Shown in pieces: positions 41,908 through 51,103 of a stretch of DNA of 64,000 bases. Origin of the DNA: Terriglobales bacterium (lineage in GTDB: Bacteria > Acidobacteriota > Terriglobia > Terriglobales > Acidobacteriaceae); contig DASRER010000006.1 of the NCBI GenBank assembly GCA_035651995.1, forward strand, positions 124,001 through 188,000, in the 5' to 3' direction. Under the pieces are notes generated by a model, which was given only the letters and a program-made list of their open reading frames with translations, did no database searches and was not told the DNA's origin. The first letter of the stretch is position 1. Every line of letters starts with the position of its first letter. The position numbers and the translations under genes are program-made.

Positions 41908-44900
41908 ATGAAAAGACTGTGGCTGCTGACGTCCTGCGCGCTTCTGTGTGCAGTGACCACCGCTGCTCAACAGAAAGCCCCGGCACAGAAGACTTTCCCT
42001 ACAGCGGCCCCGTCTGGGAACAGCGCGGCCGCGGGCAAGAACCGCGCGCAGAATGGCGGGCCAGCATCCTTCGCGGACCTGAGCAAGACACCGACGCTGT
42101 ACGCCGTCGCCTACGCGCACCTGGACACGCAGTGGCGCTGGGAGTATCCGCAGACGATCAGCGAGTACCTGCCGAAGACGATGCGCAGTAATTTCGCGCT
42201 CTTCGAGAAGTATCCGCACTACATCTTCAACTTTACCGGCGCGAACCGTTATCGGCTCATGAAGGAGTACTACCCGCAGGATTTCGCGCGGCTGAAGCAG
42301 TACGTCGCGGCGGGGCGCTGGTATCCGGCAGGATCGTCGATGGAAGAAGGCGACGTGAACGCGCCCAACGCCGAGTTCATCATCCGGCAGGTGCTTTACG
42401 GCAACAACTGGTTCCGGCGCGAGTTCGGCATCGCCAGCGCCGAGTTCATGCTGCCCGACTGCTTCGGGTTTCCGGCGTCGCTGCCCACCATCCTGACGCA
42501 CGCCGGCGTGAAGGGCTTCTCCACGCAGAAGCTTTCGTCGAACTGGCAGCCGGCGCCGCACGTCGGCGGACCGGATTCGCCGGAGAAAAGTCCCGAGGGC
42601 ATTCCGTTCAACGTGGGCCTGTGGGAGGGTCCGGACGGCACGCGCATTCTCGCCGCGTTGAATCCGCTCAGCTACACCAGCGAAGTTGACTACGACCTGA
42701 GCAAGACGCCGCCGGCAGCGCCGCCTCCGCCCGCCAATCCCCCTGCCAACTTCCGCCAGCGCACGCTGGAAGACTGGCCGAAGCGGCTGCAGATCAACGG
42801 GCAGCTCACCGGCATCTTCGCCGATTATCACTACGTTGGCACGGGCGACATTGGCGGCGCGCCGAGCGAGACATCGGTGAGGCTGATGGAGGCGATCCAG
42901 ACGCGCAGCAAGGCTGTGCTTCCGGCGCTGCGCTTCAACTTCGTGCGCAACCAGCCGATCGATCCGCTGCCGCCGCCCGGCCCGCCGGTCACTGTTGGCG
43001 ACGGTCCGGTCCGCGCCGTGTTTACCAAAGCCGACCAGATGTTCCTCGACATTTTGAAGTGCTGCTCGACAGACAAGATGCCGCGCTATAAGGGCGACCT
43101 GGAGCTGATCAATCACTCGGCCGGGTCGCTGACCTCGCAGGCGTACCACAAGCGCTGGAACCGCATGAACGAGGTGCTCGGCGACGCGGCCGAGAAGGCT
43201 TCGCTGGTGGCAGAGTGGCTGGGCGGCCGGCGCTATCCGCTGGAGCGGCTCAATAATGCCTGGACGCTGGTGATGGGCGGCCACTTCCACGACAACATGG
43301 CAGGCACGGCCACGCCCAAGGCATACGAGTTCACCTGGAACGACGACGTGCTCGCCCTCAACCAGTTCGCGAGCGTGCTGACGGATGCCACGCAGAGCGT
43401 GGCCTCGGCGCTCGACACTCAAGGGCCCGGCACGGCCCTTGTGGTCTACAACGCGCTCAACATTCCGCGTGAAGATGTTGTGGACGCGACGGTTTCGCTG
43501 CCGCATGCCAGCGCGGTGCGCGTCACTGGGCCGGATGGCAAGCCAGTCCCCGCGCAAGTGCTCAGCTCGAACGATACGTTTACGCGCATCCTCTTTATTG
43601 CTCGCGTGCCCTCGGTCGGCTACGCGGTTTACAACGTACAGCCGGGTGACGGCGGCGCTACCGAGGCGGCCCTGCACGCCACCGACTCGGCCCTTGAAAA
43701 CGAGCGCTATGCCATCAAGCTCAATGAAGCCGGCGATGTGGCCAGCATCTTCGACAAGAAGTTGAAGCGCGAGCTGCTGGCTTCACCGCTGCGGCTCGCC
43801 ATCTCCACGGACAACCCGCAGTTCTGGCCGGCGTGGAACATGGACTTTGAAGACGAGCAGCGCGCGCCGCGCGCCTACGTTGGCGGCCCTGCGAAGGTGC
43901 GCGTGGTGGAGAGCGGGCCGGTCCGCGTGGCGGTCCAGGTGACGCGCGACACGGAAGGCTCGCATTTCGAGCAGACGGTGCGCCTGTCAGCCGGGGACGC
44001 GGGGAGCCGTGTAGAGTTCGCGAATGCTATCGACTGGCTTACAAAAGGGGCGAACCTGAAAGCCACGTTCCCGCTCAGCGCCGTCAACAAGATGGCGACC
44101 TACAACTGGGACATCGGCACCATCCAGCGGCCGAACGCGGAGGAGCGGCAATTCGAGGTTGCGTCGCACCAGTGGATTGATCTCGCCGACCAAAGCGGTC
44201 AGTTCGGCGTGACCGTGCTCACCGATGCGAAGAACGGCTCCGACAAACCGAATGACAATACCCTGCGCCTCACGCTGGTGCGCACGCCCGGCACGCGGGG
44301 CTCCTACACCGACCAGGGCACGCAGGACCTGGGACATCACGAGTTCGTTTTCGGGCTCGCCGGGCACGATGGCAACTGGCAGAAAGCGGAAACGGACTGG
44401 CAAGCGTATCGGCTCAATCAGCCGCTGCTTGCGTTTGAAAGCGCCAGGCATCCGGGCGCACTCGGCAAAACATTTTCATTGCTGAAGCTGAGCAGCAGCC
44501 GCGTGCGCGTGATGGCGCTGAAGAAAGCGGAGCGGACAGACGAAACCATTGTGCGAGTCGTTGAAGTCGACGGCAAAGAACAGCGGAAGCTCCGCATCGC
44601 ATTCCCGAAGGCAATCCAGGCGGCGCGGGAGGTGAATGGACAGGAGCAGGCGGTGGGGCCTGCGACCGTGGCAAACGGCGAGCTGATCACGCCGCTGAAG
44701 CCGTATCAGCCGCGCACGTTTGCGGTGAAGCTCGCCGCTGCGCCGGCTCGCGTTATGCCGCCGCGCTCGCAGCCGGTGGCGCTGGCGTATGACGTCTCTG
44801 TCGCCACGCACGACGGCCGCCCCACCGAGGGCTGTTTCGACTGCTCGCTCAATCGCCCGACGGCGAGCCAGGGAAAGTCGCTGCCCGCGGAGATGCTGCC

Positions 44901-45477
44901 GGCCACGATCGATCTGGGCGGCGTACGCTTTCGGCTCGCACCCGCTGGGACCCTGAACGCGGTCACAGCTCGCGGCCAGCAGATCAAGTTGCCGGCCGGC
45001 AACTTCAAGCGCGCAGTCCTGCTTGCGGCCGCCATGGGAGGCGACCAGCGCGCGACTGTGCGCGCGGGCGGACAACCGATCGAGTTGAACATTCAGGACT
45101 GGACCGGCTACATCGGCCAGTGGGACAACCGCGGCTGGGAGAGCAAAGACGAGAAAGTGTCGCTCCCCGGTACAAACAACGCGCAGACGGTACGCGCGCA
45201 GGTCTTCAACGGGGTGATTACGCCGGGGTTCATCAAGCCAGCGACGGTGGCGTGGTTCGCGTCGCATCGGCATGCCTCCGACGGCGCCAACGAGCCGTAC
45301 CAGTACTCGTACCTGTTTGCCTATCCGATTGCGCTCCCTTCGGGCGCAACCACGCTGACGCTGCCCGACAACGAGCGCATACGCATCCTGGCGATCAGCG
45401 TCTCGGAGGAAGGCAGCGACCTCCGGCCGGCGCAGCCGTTGTATGACACGCTGGTGCGGGAAGGAGCGGCGCAGTAG
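41908..45477 (+). CDS. Secreted GH38 alpha-mannosidase
   Basis: 1189 residues from ATG 41908; a signal peptide (LLTSCALLCAVTTAAQ) follows. The GH38 zinc site is AYAHLDTQWRWEYPQTI (about residues 66-82), the nucleophile segment EFMLPDCFGFPASLPTIL, and the second zinc histidine GGHFHDNMAGTATPKAYEF. Beta-sandwich C-terminal domains follow, with ALVVYNALNIPREDVVD and NEPYQYSYLFAYPIALPSGA. It releases mannose from alpha-mannosides outside the inner membrane. It follows the PTS genes by 40 bases, so the PTS may import the freed hexose (inference). Confidence 0.92.
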   Translation: MKRLWLLTSCALLCAVTTAAQQKAPAQKTFPTAAPSGNSAAAGKNRAQNGGPASFADLSKTPTLYAVAYAHLDTQWRWEYPQTISEYLPKTMRSNFALFEKYPHYIFNFTGANRYRLMKEYYPQDFARLKQYVAAGRWYPAGSSMEEGDVNAPNAEFIIRQVLYGNNWFRREFGIASAEFMLPDCFGFPASLPTILTHAGVKGFSTQKLSSNWQPAPHVGGPDSPEKSPEGIPFNVGLWEGPDGTRILAALNPLSYTSEVDYDLSKTPPAAPPPPANPPANFRQRTLEDWPKRLQINGQLTGIFADYHYVGTGDIGGAPSETSVRLMEAIQTRSKAVLPALRFNFVRNQPIDPLPPPGPPVTVGDGPVRAVFTKADQMFLDILKCCSTDKMPRYKGDLELINHSAGSLTSQAYHKRWNRMNEVLGDAAEKASLVAEWLGGRRYPLERLNNAWTLVMGGHFHDNMAGTATPKAYEFTWNDDVLALNQFASVLTDATQSVASALDTQGPGTALVVYNALNIPREDVVDATVSLPHASAVRVTGPDGKPVPAQVLSSNDTFTRILFIARVPSVGYAVYNVQPGDGGATEAALHATDSALENERYAIKLNEAGDVASIFDKKLKRELLASPLRLAISTDNPQFWPAWNMDFEDEQRAPRAYVGGPAKVRVVESGPVRVAVQVTRDTEGSHFEQTVRLSAGDAGSRVEFANAIDWLTKGANLKATFPLSAVNKMATYNWDIGTIQRPNAEERQFEVASHQWIDLADQSGQFGVTVLTDAKNGSDKPNDNTLRLTLVRTPGTRGSYTDQGTQDLGHHEFVFGLAGHDGNWQKAETDWQAYRLNQPLLAFESARHPGALGKTFSLLKLSSSRVRVMALKKAERTDETIVRVVEVDGKEQRKLRIAFPKAIQAAREVNGQEQAVGPATVANGELITPLKPYQPRTFAVKLAAAPARVMPPRSQPVALAYDVSVATHDGRPTEGCFDCSLNRPTASQGKSLPAEMLPATIDLGGVRFRLAPAGTLNAVTARGQQIKLPAGNFKRAVLLAAAMGGDQRATVRAGGQPIELNIQDWTGYIGQWDNRGWESKDEKVSLPGTNNAQTVRAQVFNGVITPGFIKPATVAWFASHRHASDGANEPYQYSYLFAYPIALPSGATTLTLPDNERIRILAISVSEEGSDLRPAQPLYDTLVREGAAQ

Positions 45478-45495
45478 CGTGGCGGCGCGTGGGCG

Positions 45496-45883
45496 CATTT
45501 TTTGCCGTAGGGCCCTGCTCGACGGAATCAAGGCCGGACACGCGTTTATCAAGACGCAGAGTCCCTCCGGCCCCAACGTATTGTTCACCGCCGCCGCTGG
45601 CGCGCAGTCCGCCATCATCGGAGACAACCTCCACACGCGCGCCGGCGACACGGTGGCGTTCACCGTCGAAGTGAAGGGCGGCGCCGGCACAAAAGTGGAG
45701 GTGATCCGCGACGGCAAGCCCGCGTCATTGCTGGAGCAGCCGCAGGTGAGCGCGGACAAAACCGCGCTGAAGTTCAGGGTCACGACCGACGGCGTGCGCC
45801 ATTGGTATCGCGTCAACCTCCGCGCGGCGGACGGCAAGCTGCTGGTGCTGACGAATCCAATTTACGAGAACTTTGCGGAGTGA
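45496..45883 (+). pseudogene. 5'-truncated PHP/CehA-type metallohydrolase remnant
   Basis: An open frame with no start of its own reads, from about 45510, RALLDGIKAGHAFIKTQSP, AGAQSAIIGDNLHTRAGDTV, VEVIRDGKPASLL and HWYRVNLRAADGKLLVLTNP ending YENFAE. This is the usual C-terminal section of CehA/McbA-like PHP-domain hydrolases; the metal-binding PHP part, normally some 300 residues with several His, is absent. The alpha-mannosidase stop is only about 20 bases upstream, so a deletion probably removed the front. The frame formally begins at 45443 inside the mannosidase gene. Assignment is from remembered pattern. Confidence 0.55.
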
Positions 45884-45895
45884 GGATCGGAGCGC

Positions 45896-45982
45896 TGGTG
45901 CCGGGAGGGGGAATCGAACCCCCAAGGGCCGAAGCCCGGCGGATTTTGAGTCCGCTGCGTCTGCCAGTTCCGCCATCCCGGC
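45896..45982 (-). tRNA. tRNA-Leu (anticodon CAA)
   Basis: The reverse strand folds as a class II tRNA. The acceptor stem GCCGGGA pairs with TCCCGGC, then A and an encoded CCA (45896-45898). The D-arm is GGCGGAACTGGCAGACGC. The anticodon stem GCGGA/TCCGC has loop CTCAAAA, which gives CAA and reads UUG. The long variable arm CGGGCTTCGGCCC is typical of tRNA-Leu, and the T-arm is GGGGGTTCGATTCCCCC. Length is 84 bases plus CCA. Confidence 0.96.
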
Positions 45983-46011
45983 GCCAGAAAGGTCAGACTG
46001 CCATTCCAGTA

Positions 46012-46467
46012 TTACACAGCGTCGGCCGCCTTCGCCGCGGCGGCCTTCACGGGAATAACCGCGAGCGTTGATACGCACTTCGCTACCAGCTGCTTGCCTC
46101 CATCCTCCAAGCTGTAGACCTCAGATTCGGCGACCACGATGCGCCGGCCTGCGCGCAGCGTGCGGCCCACCGATTGCAGCCGCGCGCCGGATGCCGCCTG
46201 CAGGAAGTTGATCTTGAACTCGATGGTGATGACGTCGTTGGTGTCGTCCAGCGACGAGCGCGCAGCGCCGCCGGCCGTGTGGTCCGCGAGCGTGGTGACC
46301 ACGCCGGCATGGACAAAGCCGTGCTGCTGCCGGTGCCGTGGCTGTGGTCTCATCTCCGCCTCGCACCAGCCGCGGCCCGCGTTCGTCAGCTTGATGCCGA
46401 GGTCGGAAAGGAACGGCGCGTCTTCGAAGATCTTCCTGACGTGGGCGAAGCTGGCAGCGTCATTCAT
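46012..46467 (-). CDS. PaaI-type hotdog thioesterase
   Basis: 151 residues from ATG 46467; a longer frame upstream lacks family sequence and crosses the neighbour. Helix HVRKIFEDAPFLSDLGIKL is followed by CEAEMRPQPRHRQQHGFVHA, the catalytic-site GFVHAGVVTTLADHTAGGAA and IEFKINFLQAASGARLQSVG, a standard PaaI/YbgC layout. It hydrolyses acyl-CoA or aryl-CoA esters. Its Ala-rich tail ends about 30 bases before the tRNA gene. The substrate is not predictable. Confidence 0.85.
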   Translation of the reverse strand: MNDAASFAHVRKIFEDAPFLSDLGIKLTNAGRGWCEAEMRPQPRHRQQHGFVHAGVVTTLADHTAGGAARSSLDDTNDVITIEFKINFLQAASGARLQSVGRTLRAGRRIVVAESEVYSLEDGGKQLVAKCVSTLAVIPVKAAAAKAADAV

Positions 46468-46553
46468 AAGTCTGGGTGAGTCGTGGGCCCTCTCATGGAC
46501 TGGTTGTGAAGGCGCAGGCGCGCGCGGCTGGCCATGCCACGCGCTGCCGTCCA

Positions 46554-47072
46554 TCACGGGACGAGCGCGCGCTTCAGCAACGCGATCTGGCCGGCGTGGT
46601 ACAGGTCGTGCTGCACAATTCCGTGCAGCATAACGTAGAAGCTGTACTTCTTGCCGCGTACCCGATCGTGCAAACGGTCCTGCGGGAAGCGTCGAGCTGC
46701 GGCAATCAGCTTGGCATGCGCCGCGTCCAGCGCGCGTACTGTCTTTCGCCACTGTGCTGCCGTCGCCGGTTCGGACACGGCGGGCCAATCCTCTTGCTTC
46801 GTCACCGCGAACACCTCACCTGCGAGCCGCCGCCGGATCACGACGTCCCAGCTGGCGATGTGGAGCGCCAGCTCCCAGATGCTGTGGGCCCCCGGCAGAG
46901 GCCGCGCCGCCGCGGCGCGAGCGTCGATGCCGCGCAAGACTTCGCTGAGCGACGGCCCGTGCCAGGCTTGGCCCTTCCATGCCCGCCTCATCTGGCCGGC
47001 AATGCGTTGCGTTTCAGTCCCCGCGTTCCGGCTCCGCTTGCGCCGGGATTGACTGCGCTGATGCGTGGCCAT
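46554..47072 (-). CDS. DinB-family protein
   Basis: About 172 residues from ATG 47072. It has the DinB/DUF664 four-helix fold: SIWELALHIASWDVVIRRRL has the first metal His, and a long helix LHGIVQHDLYHAGQIALL carries the second and third His. Residues 1-30 are a basic extension. DinB proteins include thiol-dependent transferases (bacillithiol-type) and proteins of unknown role; damage induction is not general. It is followed on the same strand by the thioesterase after 86 bases. Confidence 0.85.
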   Translation of the reverse strand: MATHQRSQSRRKRSRNAGTETQRIAGQMRRAWKGQAWHGPSLSEVLRGIDARAAAARPLPGAHSIWELALHIASWDVVIRRRLAGEVFAVTKQEDWPAVSEPATAAQWRKTVRALDAAHAKLIAAARRFPQDRLHDRVRGKKYSFYVMLHGIVQHDLYHAGQIALLKRALVP

Positions 47073-47112
47073 GCGGTGCACACCTCGGGAATTGCGTGTA
47101 ATGTGGGTGGCG

Positions 47113-47292
47113 ATGGATCCACAGTCCCTGGCCGACGAAGCTGAGCCCCGCGAAGGCGATGACTTCTACTACGAAGGCCCCTACCGCGTCTGGACCGCCG
47201 GCTACCTGCGCCGGCGAGGCTTCTGTTGCCAGTCCGGATGCAGGCACTGTCCCTACGGATTCAAAGATGCAAAGGCCGCGGAAGGCGGCTGA
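47113..47292 (+). CDS. DUF5522-like cysteine-rich small protein
   Basis: About 59 residues from ATG 47113 (ATG 47101 is also in frame). The body reads EGDDFYYEGPYRVWTAGYL then RRRGFCCQSGCRHCPYGFKD; the CCxxGCRHCPYG cluster is the hallmark of a small protein family often named DUF5522, probably metal-binding. It starts on the opposite strand from DinB, only about 40 bases apart, and precedes the pterin dehydratase gene by 33 bases, likely on one transcript. Confidence 0.75.
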   Translation: MDPQSLADEAEPREGDDFYYEGPYRVWTAGYLRRRGFCCQSGCRHCPYGFKDAKAAEGG

Positions 47293-47325
47293 TGGCGTCC
47301 TCCGCCGTGGCACAATAATAAGGAT

Positions 47326-47670
47326 ATGAGCGCAGCCGACCTTGCCGCCAAGAATTGCGTGCCGTGCCGGGGCGGTGTTCCTCCGCTCGCCGGCGCCGAA
47401 CTCAATCAGCTCGCGCGCCAGCTCCCGCAGTGGGAGGTGGTGAACGGGCACCATCTGCACCGGCTCTACAAGCTTGCCGACTTCCGCTCGGCGCTCGACT
47501 TCGTCAACAAGGTGGGCGAGCTGGCCGAGCAGCAGGGACATCATCCCGATATCATGCTGGCCTGGGGCAAAGTTGAAGTCACGCTGTGGACACACAAAAT
47601 TGACGGCCTAACCGAGAGCGACTTCGTCATGGCCGCCAAAATCGAGCAGCTCGCGCCGGCGCAGAAATAG
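47326..47670 (+). CDS. 4a-hydroxytetrahydrobiopterin (pterin-4a-carbinolamine) dehydratase
   Basis: 114 residues. The PCD motif EQQGHHPDIMLAWGKVEVTL contains the HHPD signature with its catalytic His pair, and WTHKIDGLTESDFVMAAKIE closes the family. It dehydrates the carbinolamine formed by aromatic amino acid hydroxylases, regenerating the pterin. The N-terminus CVPCRGGVPPLAGAELNQLA is the usual lead for bacterial members. No phenylalanine hydroxylase is in the window. Confidence 0.93.
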   Translation: MSAADLAAKNCVPCRGGVPPLAGAELNQLARQLPQWEVVNGHHLHRLYKLADFRSALDFVNKVGELAEQQGHHPDIMLAWGKVEVTLWTHKIDGLTESDFVMAAKIEQLAPAQK

Positions 47671-47699
47671 GGGCGCACGTCAACGAGCGAAGGAGCGAA

Positions 47700-48281
47700 A
47701 TGCCTACTACGACAGCGAATGTTCCGATTGGCGACCTGGTCGCCGAACTGCGGCGATGTAACACCGCGAGCTTCGAGCACATCGGTGAGATCCGCGAACT
47801 GTTGCGCCGCGCTCCGGTGGCGCCCGAAACCCTCACTCCTTATCTAATGTGGGACGGCCAGCACTACACGCGCAACCTCATTGATAAGACGCCGCTGTAC
47901 GAGCTGATCGCTATCTGCTGGGAAGTGGGCCAGTGCAGCTCGATCCACAACCACAAAGACCAGAATTGCTGGATGGCGGTGCCCATCGGCCGCCTCCTGG
48001 TTCAGAACTACCGCGTGCTCCAGCAAGACCTCAGCGCCGGCAGTTGCCACATCGTTCCCTCAGACGTGGTAGAGATGGACCCGCGCAACCCCTGCGCGGT
48101 CGACCCGAACGAACCGGTGCACAAGGTGTACAACCCGGCCGAGTTCGCTGCGCGCGCGGTCAGCCTGCACGTCTACTCGCGGCCGTTCGACAGTTGCGTG
48201 GTGTATTCGGAAGAGCAGGGCAAGTGCGGCGAGATCAAGCTGCATTACAACAGCGAGTACGGCAATTTGAGCCGGCGTTGA
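47700..48281 (+). CDS. Cysteine dioxygenase
   Basis: Oxidises cysteine to cysteine sulfinate with O2; non-haem iron cupin of 193 residues. Iron ligands are His83, His85 (SIHNHKDQNCWM) and His141 (VHKVYN). Cys90 and Tyr159 (SLHVYSRPFDSC) occupy the positions that form the thioether crosslink of mammalian-type enzymes, so the full active site seems present. Thirty bases separate it from the pterin dehydratase gene, perhaps one transcript. Confidence 0.92.
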   Translation: MPTTTANVPIGDLVAELRRCNTASFEHIGEIRELLRRAPVAPETLTPYLMWDGQHYTRNLIDKTPLYELIAICWEVGQCSSIHNHKDQNCWMAVPIGRLLVQNYRVLQQDLSAGSCHIVPSDVVEMDPRNPCAVDPNEPVHKVYNPAEFAARAVSLHVYSRPFDSCVVYSEEQGKCGEIKLHYNSEYGNLSRR

Positions 48282-48457
48282 GTGGAAACCTGCTTCCCAG
48301 CGCGGATTCTGGCTACGAGCTCCCTCTCGTCGGCGATCACCCGTACCCCGGCCCCTTCTGCCATTGTCTTAGGGGAGAGGACGACTCCGATGGGTAGAGA
48401 GTTACCAAAAAAGTTGCCAAAGACGCGCGCCGCTGGCCCCGGCCCGGCAGGGCCCGG
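48282..48457. other. Short gap between convergent genes
   Basis: No gene is visible. A GC-rich run (about 48430-48460) may pair weakly but no clear terminator is present. Confidence 0.3.
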
Positions 48458-50080
48458 TCACAGCGACGTATCGCGGCCGCTGGGCCACTTCCACTCGGCG
48501 TACTGCTGGCGCAGTTCCGTCTTGAGCAGCTTACCTGTTGAGGTGTGCGGCAGCTCGCTGACAAACACGAAGTCATCCGGCAGTTGCCACTTGGCGAAAC
48601 TGTGCTGCTCGGCGAGATACGCGCGTAGCTCTTCGGCGCTGACCTTCGCTCCGGGACACAGCACCACAACCGCCAGTGGGCGCTCCAGCCACGTCGGGTG
48701 GGCGACGGCGATCACCGCCGCTTCCGCCACCGCGGGATGGCCGACAAGCGCGTTCTCCACGTCCACGGAGCTGATCCACTCGCCGCCCGACTTGATCAGG
48801 TCCTTGGTGCGGTCGGCGATTTTCATGTAGCCCTCGCTGTCCACCGTGACCACGTCGCCGGTGCGGAACCACCCGTCGTCGGTCCACTTATCCGTCTGTT
48901 CGTCGGTCTTGAAGTACTTCGCCGCGATCCACGGCCCGCGGAGTTGCACTTCGGCCATGCTCTGCCCGTCCCAGGGCGCCTCGCCCGCGTCAGACATCAC
49001 GCGCATTTCGACGAACGCGCACGGCAAGCCTTGGCGCGTGGTCAGGCGCAACAGCTCGTCCTGCGAGAGCCCGCGCATGTGCTGCTTGGGAAAACACACG
49101 GTTGCGATTGGTGAAGTTTCCGTCAGTCCCCACGGATGGATCACGCGAATGCCATGGTCGTTCAGCCGGCGGATCAGCGACTCGGGCGGCGCCGATCCGG
49201 CAATCACCACCCGCATCGGGCCAAGCTTCCACTGCTGCGGCGCGCAGTCGAGCGCCATCACCACCGCGAGCCAAACAGTTGGCACCGCGCCGCTGAATGT
49301 GACGCGCTCGCTGGCCGCCAGCTCCAGCAGCAGGCCGGGAGCAACGTGCCGGCCGGGGAAGACGAGCTTGCTCCCGCACATCACCGCCGCAAACGGCACG
49401 CCCCAGGCGTTGGCGTGGAACATCGGCATCACCGGCATGACCGTGTCCTGGTGACTGATGGCGAACGTATCAGCCATGCATATGGCGAACGAGTGCAGCA
49501 CCAGCGCGCGGTGCGAGTAGAGCACGCCCTTGGGTTTGCCGGTTGTGCCTGATGTGTAGCAGAGAGCGGCGGCGTCGTCTTCTTCGACAGCGGCGCAAGT
49601 GAAGTCACCGTCAGAGCCGGCGATGAATTCCTCGTAGCTTTCGTAGGCGCCGCTTTCACCGGCCACGAGAATCCGTTCCACCTTAATGCGGTCGCGAAAA
49701 GTCTCCAGCAGCGGCACCAGCACGTCGTCCACGATGAGAAAACGGTCTTCGGCGTGGTTCACGATGTAGGCCAACTCGTCAGCGTGGAGGCGAAGATTCA
49801 GGGTGTGCAGCGCCGCGCCCGCGGCGGGAATGCCGAAGTAGCACTCCAGGTGGCGGTAACCGTTCCACATCAGCGTGCCCACGCGGTCGCCGCGCCGTAT
49901 GCCGGCGCGCGCCAGCGCCTGCCCCAGTGCGCGGGAGCGGCCATGGAAGTCGGCGTAGCTGTAGCGGTGCAGGCTGCGGTCGGCGAGCCGCGAAACGATC
50001 TCGGAGCGCGCGAACAGCTTCCCGGCGCGCTCCAGCAAATGGTTGAGCGTGAGCGGGAACCGCATCATGTTCCCTTGCAT
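48458..50080 (-). CDS. Fatty-acyl-CoA synthetase (AMP-forming)
   Basis: 540 residues from ATG 50080, with GGAGGAGG 6 bases upstream. It activates a carboxylic acid to acyl-CoA with ATP. Adenylate-forming motifs appear: LCYTSGTTGKPKGVLYSHRA (P-loop-like), MPMFHANAWGVPFAAVMCGS, WGLTETSPIATV, WFRTGDVVTVDSEGYMKIADR and KDLIKSGGEWISSVDVENAL, and the catalytic Lys region HTSTGKLLKTELRQ. The overall pattern resembles medium/long-chain AlkK-type ligases. It could feed acids into beta-oxidation, but no gene of that pathway adjoins. Confidence 0.92.
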   Translation of the reverse strand: MQGNMMRFPLTLNHLLERAGKLFARSEIVSRLADRSLHRYSYADFHGRSRALGQALARAGIRRGDRVGTLMWNGYRHLECYFGIPAAGAALHTLNLRLHADELAYIVNHAEDRFLIVDDVLVPLLETFRDRIKVERILVAGESGAYESYEEFIAGSDGDFTCAAVEEDDAAALCYTSGTTGKPKGVLYSHRALVLHSFAICMADTFAISHQDTVMPVMPMFHANAWGVPFAAVMCGSKLVFPGRHVAPGLLLELAASERVTFSGAVPTVWLAVVMALDCAPQQWKLGPMRVVIAGSAPPESLIRRLNDHGIRVIHPWGLTETSPIATVCFPKQHMRGLSQDELLRLTTRQGLPCAFVEMRVMSDAGEAPWDGQSMAEVQLRGPWIAAKYFKTDEQTDKWTDDGWFRTGDVVTVDSEGYMKIADRTKDLIKSGGEWISSVDVENALVGHPAVAEAAVIAVAHPTWLERPLAVVVLCPGAKVSAEELRAYLAEQHSFAKWQLPDDFVFVSELPHTSTGKLLKTELRQQYAEWKWPSGRDTSL

Positions 50081-50646
50081 GCGGCGCCTCCTCCGAAACG
50101 GCGAAGCGCGGAATCCTAGCACAGTCCCCGCAAACCCGTGCTGGGTGCGGCTTTACCGCCTCGCCGGGGCAGGGAACCAGCCGCGCGGTTACGCGATGTT
50201 ACTTTCCGATTACGAACGTGATGTTTATCGCCTCTTCTGCCCTGCCTAGAATCCCGTGTTGTAAGGCAGTTCTGGGGGAGGGCTGCCGAGGCGCCGCTGG
50301 CCGAAACTGGCTGGCGGCGCTTTTAATTGTGCTTGCCGCCTCCACGCGACTTCCTGCCAGTCCGGTTCTCTTGCCGGAGAGGCCGTCCACGCCGCCGCCA
50401 CCGGCCAGATCTGTGTCATAACATAGATCACGTGCCTTCCAAGTCCGAGACAGGTAACGCTTTACGGCCCAACCCGGCGCCAGAAGCCGCCGGCCGGGAA
50501 CGGGAGCTGCGACTTTCGACTGTAATCGGCATCCAATGTTCTGGGCACGATCTGGTAGGATGGGGCGTTTCCAAGCACCACCTGCCGCACGCAGGCGAGA
50601 CAGTTTGCGGCGGTCCGGTCAAATCAATGCAGGGGAGAACAAGGGA
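50081..50646. other. Long gap before trxA, no secure gene
   Basis: I see no gene with both a start and ribosome site. TGGTAGGAT near 50560 resembles an extended -10 for trxA, about 80 bases before its start. The segment from about 50390 may hold further promoter sequence. Confidence 0.4.
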
Positions 50647-50976
50647 ATGGCAGTGAACGGAATTTTGGAAGTAACGGACGCGAACTTCGACTCCGAAGTA
50701 CTCAAGTCCGAGAAGCCGGTGATGGTGGATTTCTGGGCCGCGTGGTGTGGCCCGTGCCGCGCGCTCGCGCCGGTGGTTGATGAAGTTGCCGCCGCTTATG
50801 CCGGCCGGGTGAAGATCGGCAAGATGGATGTGGACAAGAACAATGCCACCCCGCAGCGCTATGGCGTCCGGGGCATCCCCACGTTGCTCATCTTCAAGAA
50901 CGGCCAGGTGGCCGAGCAGATTGTCGGCTTTGTGCCGAAGGACGCCATCCAGAAGGCGCTCGACAAGCACGTGTAA
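50647..50976 (+). CDS. trxA: Thioredoxin
   Basis: 109 residues from ATG 50647, after AAGGGA. It reduces protein disulfides in the cytoplasm. The active site WCGPC is at residues 33-37 (MVDFWAAWCGPCRALAP), with GVRGIPTLLIFKNGQ carrying the cis-Pro. A longer in-frame reading upstream has no thioredoxin sequence. A perfect terminator follows. Confidence 0.97.
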   Translation: MAVNGILEVTDANFDSEVLKSEKPVMVDFWAAWCGPCRALAPVVDEVAAAYAGRVKIGKMDVDKNNATPQRYGVRGIPTLLIFKNGQVAEQIVGFVPKDAIQKALDKHV

Positions 50977-50980
50977 GACC

Positions 50981-51098
50981 GCTGCCGGCTGCTAGCTACT
51001 GGCTTCCAGCAAAATCAAAGCCCCTCGCGGTGAGGGGCTTTTTGTTTTGGGTCTTTAGCTGCAGGTCATTGCTGTGGCCAGCAGCCAGCAGCCAGCAG
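50981..51098. repeat. Inverted heptamer arms enclosing the trxA terminator
   Basis: The left arm 50981-51008 has GCTGCCG, GCTGCTA, GCTACTG, GCTTCCA. The right arm 51078-51098 has three CCAGCAG units, its inverse. The trxA terminator hairpin (51017-51041) lies between the arms. Confidence 0.6.
51017..51048 (+). terminator. Rho-independent terminator of trxA
   Basis: AAAGCCCCTC, loop GCGGT, GAGGGGCTTT: a perfect 10-bp stem followed by TTGTTTT. It is the clearest intrinsic terminator in the window. Confidence 0.9.
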
Positions 51099-51103
51099 CG
51101 CCT

